Below are positions 58,812-64,000 of a DNA stretch of 64,000 bases, piece after piece. Both the position numbers and the translations under genes were made by a program. Under the pieces are notes generated by a model. That model was not told the origin of the DNA, searched no databases, and saw only the letters and a list, made by a program, of their open reading frames with translations. The first letter of the stretch is position 1; each line of letters opens with the position of its first letter. Origin of the DNA: JALYXV01 sp963733505 (GTDB lineage Bacteria > Actinomycetota > Acidimicrobiia > Acidimicrobiales > Palsa-688); the NCBI GenBank assembly GCA_963733505.1, contig CAVTDW010000027.1, positions 62,001 to 126,000 of the forward strand, given 5' to 3'.

Positions 58812-59660
58812 TCAGGGCGCGCCGAGCGCGGCGCGGATCGCAGCCTCCACCACTCGGGCCGCCAACAGGCGCACCTGGTCGAGCGGCGCTCGCACACCGC
58901 CCACCGCCGCGGCCACGATCGCGTCACCGTCGAGTGTGCTGTGGGCCGGTTCGAGTGCCCGGGCCATCCCGTCGTGGCCGGATTGGGCCACGAGGAGGCA
59001 TCCCACCTTGTCGAGCGTGGCGTTGGTGGCGACGACGCCGATCGTGGTGTTCAGACCCAGGGCAGTCGTGCTGTCGGCCCCGGGCCAATCCGGCGGATGC
59101 GGCGACCGGAGGTCACCGAACGCATTTACCGCCATGATGGCGGCGACGACCAGGTCGCCCTGGTGGAGCGACACCGAGGCGACGCCTCCCGGCCGGGCGT
59201 GCCCCGGTCCCCGCCATTTGCCGACCGTCGCCCCGGTGCCGGCACCGACCTGGCCCATCGCCACGGCGCCGTGGCGTGCCGCGACGCAGGCGGCATAGCC
59301 GGCCTCGGCCGTTGGGCGCACCGCCGGGTCCCCCACCCACAGGTCGTAGAGGACCGCGCCCACCACGATGGGGACGGGCCCCGCCGGGGTGGAAACACCG
59401 ATCCCCCGTTCCTCGCACCACCGCATCACGCCGTCGCACGCCGCCAAGCCGAACGCCGAGCCGCCTGCGAGGACGGCGGCGTCGATGCGGGCCATGGTGC
59501 GCTCCGGGGCCAGCAGGTCCCATTCCCGGGTCCCCGGGGCGCCCCCGCGAACCTCTCCGGACGCCACCGTCCCCGCCGGGAAGAGCACGACAGTGCAGCC
59601 GGTACGGGCATCGGCATCTGTCCAGTGCCCCACCTGGACCCCCGGAACCTCGGTGATCAC
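58812..59660 (-). CDS. P1 family (DmpA-type) aminopeptidase-like protein
   Basis: About 282 residues: EVPGVQVGHWTDADARTGCT at the N-terminus, RIDAAVLAGGSAFGLAACDG and TNATLDKVGC with ALGLNTTIGVVATNATL, the autoprocessed Ser/Thr-type region of P1 (DmpA/PepD-P1) family hydrolases. They self-cleave to form a two-chain enzyme with N-terminal nucleophile. GTG at 59660 overlaps the hydrolase stop (GTGA). Confidence 0.85.
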   Translation of the reverse strand: MITEVPGVQVGHWTDADARTGCTVVLFPAGTVASGEVRGGAPGTREWDLLAPERTMARIDAAVLAGGSAFGLAACDGVMRWCEERGIGVSTPAGPVPIVVGAVLYDLWVGDPAVRPTAEAGYAACVAARHGAVAMGQVGAGTGATVGKWRGPGHARPGGVASVSLHQGDLVVAAIMAVNAFGDLRSPHPPDWPGADSTTALGLNTTIGVVATNATLDKVGCLLVAQSGHDGMARALEPAHSTLDGDAIVAAAVGGVRAPLDQVRLLAARVVEAAIRAALGAP

Positions 59661-60709
59661 GGGAGGCCGGCCACCGTCGTTTCCTCCGTCACGGGCTTGG
59701 TCCGCTCGGCGAAATCGACCAGCATCTCGCCCAGCTGGGCCCGGCGCTCGAACATCACCATGTGCCCGCACTCCGGGAGCTCGCGCAGTTCGGCGACGGG
59801 GATGTGGCCCGCGAGGTAACGGCTGTGCCACACCGGGGTCAGCAGGTCTCGCTTGCCCACCACGACCAGCGCCGGAGCGGCGATCGCCGGCAACACTTTG
59901 CGGACGTCGAGGCTGAGCAGCGTCTGGACCAACTCGGCGACGATGGGCGCGGGCACCGCCGACGACATTGCCCGCAGCAGTTCGACGTGGGTGGGCGACG
60001 GATTGGATCCAAACGCCAGCCGGCAGTACACCGCGGCCACATCTCCTGGGGTCTTCCCCCGCTGGACCCGACCGGCGGTGGCCCGGATGTGGCCCCGCCC
60101 GGCGACCGGAGTCAGCACCCGCACCAGCTCCGCGGCGGCCGCGGGCACGCCGTTGCCGAGGATCGGGCTGGCCGACGTGGCCACCAGCGCGATCGACGCG
60201 ATGACGCCGTCGGACACCAACTCGGGGTGGTCGTCCAGCAACTGGAACAAGATCATGGCGCCCATCGAGTGGCCGACGGCCACCGTCTCCCGGAGACCGA
60301 GCGCCTGAAGCACTTGGTAGGCGTCGCGGGCCATGGCCTCGAGGGTGTGGCCGTCGCGGCCGGCTCGCGACTTGCCGTGGCCTCGGACGTCCATGGCCAC
60401 CACCCGGTAGCCCGCCTCGACCAGGTCGTGCAGCTGGTAGTGCCAGACGAGGGTGGTTTCGGTCACACCGTGGATCAGGAGAAACGGGCGCCCCTCCCCG
60501 CGCTCCACCACGTGGATCTCGCCGCCGTCAGCGCTGTGCAGGGTGCGATGGGTCGTGCCCGGCGGTTCCCGGAAGTCTTCGGCGCTGACCGGGTCGGGGC
60601 GGCGGCGCCAGCGGCGCACCGTGATCGCCCCGGCCGCGGCGGCGCCCGCCAACCCCGCGGCCGCGGCTGCGGCGGCACCGATGGCCAGCCGGGATCGGGT
60701 GACCTTCAT
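59657..60709 (-). CDS. alpha/beta hydrolase
   Basis: A 350-residue protein: an N-terminal hydrophobic segment (about residues 8-30, possible membrane anchor) then the alpha/beta-hydrolase core with oxyanion HGVT, nucleophile elbow GHSMG, Asp region (VGKRDLLTP) and His (ECGHMVMFE). Substrate unknown. The ATG at 60709 overlaps alr's stop (ATGA). Confidence 0.88.
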   Translation of the reverse strand: MKVTRSRLAIGAAAAAAAGLAGAAAAGAITVRRWRRRPDPVSAEDFREPPGTTHRTLHSADGGEIHVVERGEGRPFLLIHGVTETTLVWHYQLHDLVEAGYRVVAMDVRGHGKSRAGRDGHTLEAMARDAYQVLQALGLRETVAVGHSMGAMILFQLLDDHPELVSDGVIASIALVATSASPILGNGVPAAAAELVRVLTPVAGRGHIRATAGRVQRGKTPGDVAAVYCRLAFGSNPSPTHVELLRAMSSAVPAPIVAELVQTLLSLDVRKVLPAIAAPALVVVGKRDLLTPVWHSRYLAGHIPVAELRELPECGHMVMFERRAQLGEMLVDFAERTKPVTEETTVAGLP

Positions 60710-61872
60710 CGCCGGTACACCCGGGGGACGCGCGAGGAGACGCCGCACACCACCTCATAGGCGATGCTGTCGACCCGCTCGGCCCACTCCCACGCCGTGA
60801 TCTCCTCGTCCCCCTGCCGGCCGAGGAGGACCGCGACGTCGCCGGTCGCCACGTCGGCGTCGGGGCCGCAGTCGACCAGGATCTGGTCCATGGTCACGGT
60901 GCCCGCGATCGGGTGGCGCCGGCCGCCGATGAGGACCTGGCCGCCGGTGCTGGACAGGAGGCGGGTCACCCCGTCGGCATACCCGAGCGGCACGGTCGCC
61001 ACCACCGTCCGCGTCGCGACCCGGTACCGCAACCCGTAGGACAGGCGTTCCCCGGCCTCCACTGTCTTGGTGTGCGAGACCTGGGCCGCCAATGTCAGGG
61101 CCGGTTGCAGGGCCGAACAGGGCGGCCGGTCGACGAGCGACGCCGCCGGAGCCAACCCGTAGAGGGCGATGCCGCAGCGGACCAGGTCGAGGCGGGTGGC
61201 GGGATGCAGGAGGGCGCCGGCCGAGTTGGCGGCGTGCAACAGGCGGGGTGCGATGCCGTCGCCCGCCAGTCGCTCGGCGGTGGCCAGCAACGACGCCAGC
61301 TGCTCGCCGGTGGCCGCATCGGCCGGTTCGTCGGCCACCGCGAAATGGGTCCACAGGGCATCGAACTCGAGCCAGGGGTGGGCCGCGACCTGGCGGGCCA
61401 GAGCCACGGCGTCGTCGGGTGACGCACCGACGCGGTGCATCCCGGTGTCGACCTTGACATGCACCGCGATCGGGTCGCCCCCCGCCGCGCGGGCGGCGTC
61501 GGCCAGCGCCTCGATCCCACCGGGCGTGTACAGCGTCGGTGTCAGCCGCGAGCGGACGACTTCGGCCATGGCGTCGGCCGGTGGTTCCGACAGGAGCAGG
61601 ATCGGGGCGCCAATGCCCGCATCCCGCAGGTGCCGGCCCTCCTCGACCAGGGCCACGGCCAGCCAGGTCGCGCCACCGTCGAGGGCTGCCTCGGCGACCT
61701 CGACGGGGCCGTGGCCGTACGCCCACGCCTTGACCACCGCGCACAGCTGGGCCGGGGCGGCGAGTTCGACAAGGTGCGCTGCGTTGGCCCGGATGGCAGC
61801 CAGATCCACCTCCGCCCACGCCTGGCGGTGGGCGCCAACCCGGGACCGGGCCGGGCCGGGATGGACCGTCAT
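60706..61872 (-). CDS. alr: alanine racemase
   Basis: A 388-residue PLP enzyme: AWAEVDLAAIRANAAHL and the PLP-lysine segment CAVVKAWAYGHG, where the usual Asp/Asn after Lys-Ala is Trp; substrate loop HVKVDTGMHRVG; and the second-base Tyr region AGERLSYGLRYRV. It makes D-Ala for peptidoglycan. ATG at 61872 overlaps nnr's stop (ATGA). The Trp substitution next to the PLP lysine is uncommon. Confidence 0.93.
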   Translation of the reverse strand: MTVHPGPARSRVGAHRQAWAEVDLAAIRANAAHLVELAAPAQLCAVVKAWAYGHGPVEVAEAALDGGATWLAVALVEEGRHLRDAGIGAPILLLSEPPADAMAEVVRSRLTPTLYTPGGIEALADAARAAGGDPIAVHVKVDTGMHRVGASPDDAVALARQVAAHPWLEFDALWTHFAVADEPADAATGEQLASLLATAERLAGDGIAPRLLHAANSAGALLHPATRLDLVRCGIALYGLAPAASLVDRPPCSALQPALTLAAQVSHTKTVEAGERLSYGLRYRVATRTVVATVPLGYADGVTRLLSSTGGQVLIGGRRHPIAGTVTMDQILVDCGPDADVATGDVAVLLGRQGDEEITAWEWAERVDSIAYEVVCGVSSRVPRVYRR

Positions 61873-63265
61873 CGGGCCACGGGTGCGCCTGAGGAGTGGT
61901 CGGAGAGCCAGTCGGACACCAGTTCCGGTAGATCGCCCGCGACCAGGCCGACCGCGGGGCCGAGTTGGGCCGCCCGGCCGTGGACATGGGCCCCGAGCGC
62001 CGCGGCTTCGGCCGCCGGGACGCCACTGGCCACAAAGGCGCCGATGACGCCGGACAGGACGTCGCCTGTCCCCGCGGTCGCCAGGCGGGGCGAGCCGCTG
62101 GTCACGAACCACGCCCGGCCGTCGGGCGCCGCCACCACCGTCGTCGACCCCTTGAGGAGGACGACCGCGCCCGACTGGGCCGAGAGCGAGCGGACCGCGC
62201 CCAGCCGGTCGTCGCCCGGCGGTGCGCCGGTCAGGCCGGCGTACTCCCCCTCGTGCGGCGTGATCACGGTGGCCGAAGCTCGCGCCGCGGCCACGTCGTG
62301 CAAGCGGGCAACGGACCCCACGGCGTTGATCCCGTCGGCGTCGACGACCGCGGGCGCGTCGACCTGGCGGAGCAGGGCGACGACGCAACGCTGGATCTCC
62401 TCCGAGCGGCCCAGTCCCGGGCCGGTCACCAGGGCGCGGCACCGGGTGGCGGCCTCCGCCGCTGCGCCCGCCCAGCCAGTCGCCGGGAGGGCGACGCCGA
62501 CCGCCTCGGCCGTGGGCAGTTCGTCCAACGCCGCGCCCGGAACACCGAGGCGGACGTAGCCCGACCCGGCCCGCATGGCACCCCGGCTGACCAGGGCGGG
62601 GGCGCCCATCATCCCCGGCGACCCGGCCACGACCATCACGGCCCGCTGCCATTTGTGGCTCTCCCGGGCGCGCGGTGCCAGCCAGCCCCACCTCCCAGTC
62701 GGTCACCAGCCACGCGGAGGCGAGGTCGTCGACCTGGGGGCCGAGGCCGATGTCGGCGACGATTACCTGCCCGCACCGTTCAGGCCCGGCACCGAGCACC
62801 AGCCCGGGCTTGTAGGCCTGAAAGGTCACGGTCGCCACCGCCGCCAAGGCGTCACCCATCCCGGTGTCACCGTCGAGGCCCGAGGGAATGTCGACCGCCA
62901 GGACCGGGGTGTCGCCGGGGTCCGGCGGGACGTAGGTGCCCCCGAAGCCGGTCCCGTAGGCGGCGTCGATGACCAGGTCGACGGGCGCCAGCCGCGCGCC
63001 CTGGGCCAAGCGACGCGGCGTCGAGGACACTGACCCGCACGCCGCGTTGGCGGAGTACGGCGGCCGCGGCGCGCCCGTCGGCGCCGTTGTTGCCCTTGCC
63101 GGCCACCACGACCACCCGCCGCCCGTAGGCGCCGCCCAGGAGGTCGAGGGCGGTCATGGCGACCGCCCGACCGGCTCGGCCGATCAGGACCTCGACCGCT
63201 TCGGGAGCGGCCTTGTCGGCCGCCTTCATTTCCGCCACGGTGACGACCGGGATCATCGGGCCCAC
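61869..63265 (-). CDS. nnr: bifunctional NAD(P)H-hydrate epimerase/dehydratase (two frameshifts)
   Basis: The YjeF N-terminal epimerase part runs from 63265: VVTVAEMKAADKAA, VVVAGKGNNGADGRAAA, then frame changes near 63,015 to AYGTGFGG and VDIPSGLDGDTG. A second change near 62,693 leads to SHKWQRAVMVVAGSPGMMGA and the YjeF C-terminal dehydratase with TPHEGEYAGLTG and GTGDVLSGVIGAF. The length and domain order are those of full Nnr (about 460 residues), which repairs damaged NAD(P)H. The start may be ATG at 63256 or GTG 63265. Confidence 0.9.
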
Positions 63266-63317
63266 CTTGGGCTGGCCGCCGGCGTGGGTGTGGTTTCCGG
63301 CTCGAGGCGCCTCGCGG

Positions 63318-63686
63318 TCATGCCAGCGCCGCCACCACGGCCTCGGCCTGCGACGACGTGTGGGTGAGGGAGACGAGGAATTTTCCCACCCCTTGTTTGG
63401 AGGCCAGGGCGGCGGCGGCGCCCTGCATGCGCAGCGCCGGTTGGCCGCTCGCCAGGCGCACCACCTCCACGTCGGTGAAGCGGAAGGCGCCGAGGCCGAC
63501 GCCGAGCGCCTTCATGGCCGCCTCCTTGGCCGCGAAGCGGGCGGCCAGCGACGGGGCGGGGTCGGCCTGGCGGGCGGCGTAGGCCCGCTCGCCGGCGGTG
63601 AAGAGGCGTTCGGCCAGGCCGGGCCGGCGGGCCAGCACGGTGCGGAACCGGCCGATGTCGACCGCGTCGATCCCGAGGCCGATCAC
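63318..63686 (-). CDS. acpS: holo-[acyl-carrier-protein] synthase
   Basis: A 122-residue AcpS: GLGIDAVDIGRFRTVL (Mg-binding Asp), RFAAKEAAMKALGVGLG (Glu ligand, CoA site) and LTHTSSQAEAVVAALA at the end. It transfers phosphopantetheine to acyl carrier protein. The start GTG overlaps the upstream gene's stop (GTGA). Confidence 0.95.
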   Translation of the reverse strand: MIGLGIDAVDIGRFRTVLARRPGLAERLFTAGERAYAARQADPAPSLAARFAAKEAAMKALGVGLGAFRFTDVEVVRLASGQPALRMQGAAAALASKQGVGKFLVSLTHTSSQAEAVVAALA

Positions 63687-64000
63687 TTCCAGCGTTCGGC
63701 CAGCACGTACACCGGCTCGGTGAGCAGGGCCAGCAGCGGGACCTGGCCGAGGCGCTCGTCGTCGAACCCGGGTTCGGTTTCGGTGACCGCGTCGGCCAGG
63801 GCGGCGTAGCGGTTGCGGTAGCCAGACAGCACCTGGCGGGCTGCGGCGGGGGCCAGGTGGTCGTGGAAGGCCACGTGGAGGAGGGTCATGCCGGTCACGG
63901 CGTTGCCCTTGGTTTCGGGGATGAGGATGAGGCTGCGACCGTCGCGGCCGCCTCGGGCCACGGTGACCTCTCGTTCCTCGGCCACATGGTGCTTGGTGCC
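63683..64000 (-). CDS. partial gene upstream of acpS, unknown
   Basis: The frame is open to the right edge of the window; the visible part is about 105 residues ending TEPVYVLAERWK. Segments such as LILIPETKGNAVTGMTLLH and VAFHDHLAPAAARQVLSGYRNRY do not match a family I recognise. GTG at 63985 could be a start, but the frame stays open upstream of it. It is coupled to acpS, so it belongs to this cell-envelope/cofactor operon. Confidence 0.55.
   Translation of the reverse strand, partial: GTKHHVAEEREVTVARGGRDGRSLILIPETKGNAVTGMTLLHVAFHDHLAPAAARQVLSGYRNRYAALADAVTETEPGFDDERLGQVPLLALLTEPVYVLAERWK

Overview
The window is about 70% G+C and carries a gene repertoire typical of a free-living, aerobic, high-GC actinobacterium. 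The gene mix suggests an Acidimicrobiia-like lineage, but that placement is inference only: there is no rRNA or other taxonomic marker here. Supporting signs are a perfect CIRCE element in front of groES, an SdhCAB with the b558-type cytochrome, LytR-CpsA-Psr and DUF2510/DUF3052/DUF4870 proteins, frequent GTG starts, and dense operons with ATGA/GTGA overlaps. The region is essentially chromosomal core plus a surface-glycan edge. I see no rRNA, intact tRNA, CRISPR array, insertion sequence, prophage or replication origin. No gap without a gene exceeds 300 bases.

Layout. 0-7 kb: end of a glycan locus with an NDP-sugar epimerase (cut by the window edge), a leftward operon GtrA / split transketolase / GT2 / methyltransferase, and a large polytopic membrane protein. 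7-12 kb: a MoxR-type AAA ATPase, a membrane-anchored sigma-like protein with a Pro-Thr repeat stalk, and a family 2 glycoside hydrolase. 12-16.7 kb: sdhC-sdhA-sdhB and a rhamnosyltransferase-like GT2. 16.6-19 kb: small hypotheticals, including a frameshifted SCP2 protein. 19-21.4 kb: icd-mdh. 21.6-25.3 kb: a GGDEF response regulator overlapping a multi-PAS histidine kinase. 25.4-31.3 kb: metF, a cation/proton antiporter, an ECF sigma factor with a divergent zinc-finger anti-sigma factor, and an MMPL transporter. 31.3-34.8 kb: MarR regulator, flavodoxin-like reductase and a Rieske-TPP enzyme fusion. 34.8-40.4 kb: folD, purH, purN, sucD, sucC and a B12-binding mutase subunit. 40.4-44.5 kb: a membrane protein, a ClC channel and an LCP cell-wall ligase. 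44.5-52.5 kb: pcrA, aldo/keto reductase, guaB3 and membrane or hydrolase genes. 52.5-64 kb: groES-groEL and the leftward acpS-nnr-alr-hydrolase-peptidase / udg-tsaE-tsaB-rimI-tsaD run.

Functional links. Four TCA steps are present in separate clusters (icd, sucCD, sdhCAB, mdh), and a methylmalonyl-CoA mutase B12 subunit abuts sucC, linking propionyl-CoA catabolism to succinyl-CoA. metF, folD, purH and purN form a folate one-carbon / purine set. tsaB, tsaD, tsaE and rimI cover most of the t6A tRNA-modification machinery. The transketolase pair, methyltransferase, GTs and GtrA suggest a modified surface sugar.

A striking property is the number of apparent one-base frameshifts in genes that ought to be intact: sdhA 5' end, SCP2, MarR, Rieske-TPP, folD (two), purH (two), sucC 3' end, pcrA 5' end, the CD225 protein, DUF554 and nnr (two). 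Because essential genes are hit and many shifts compensate each other, the simplest reading is residual insertion/deletion error in the assembly, not gene decay. Coordinates for these genes are given across the shifts.
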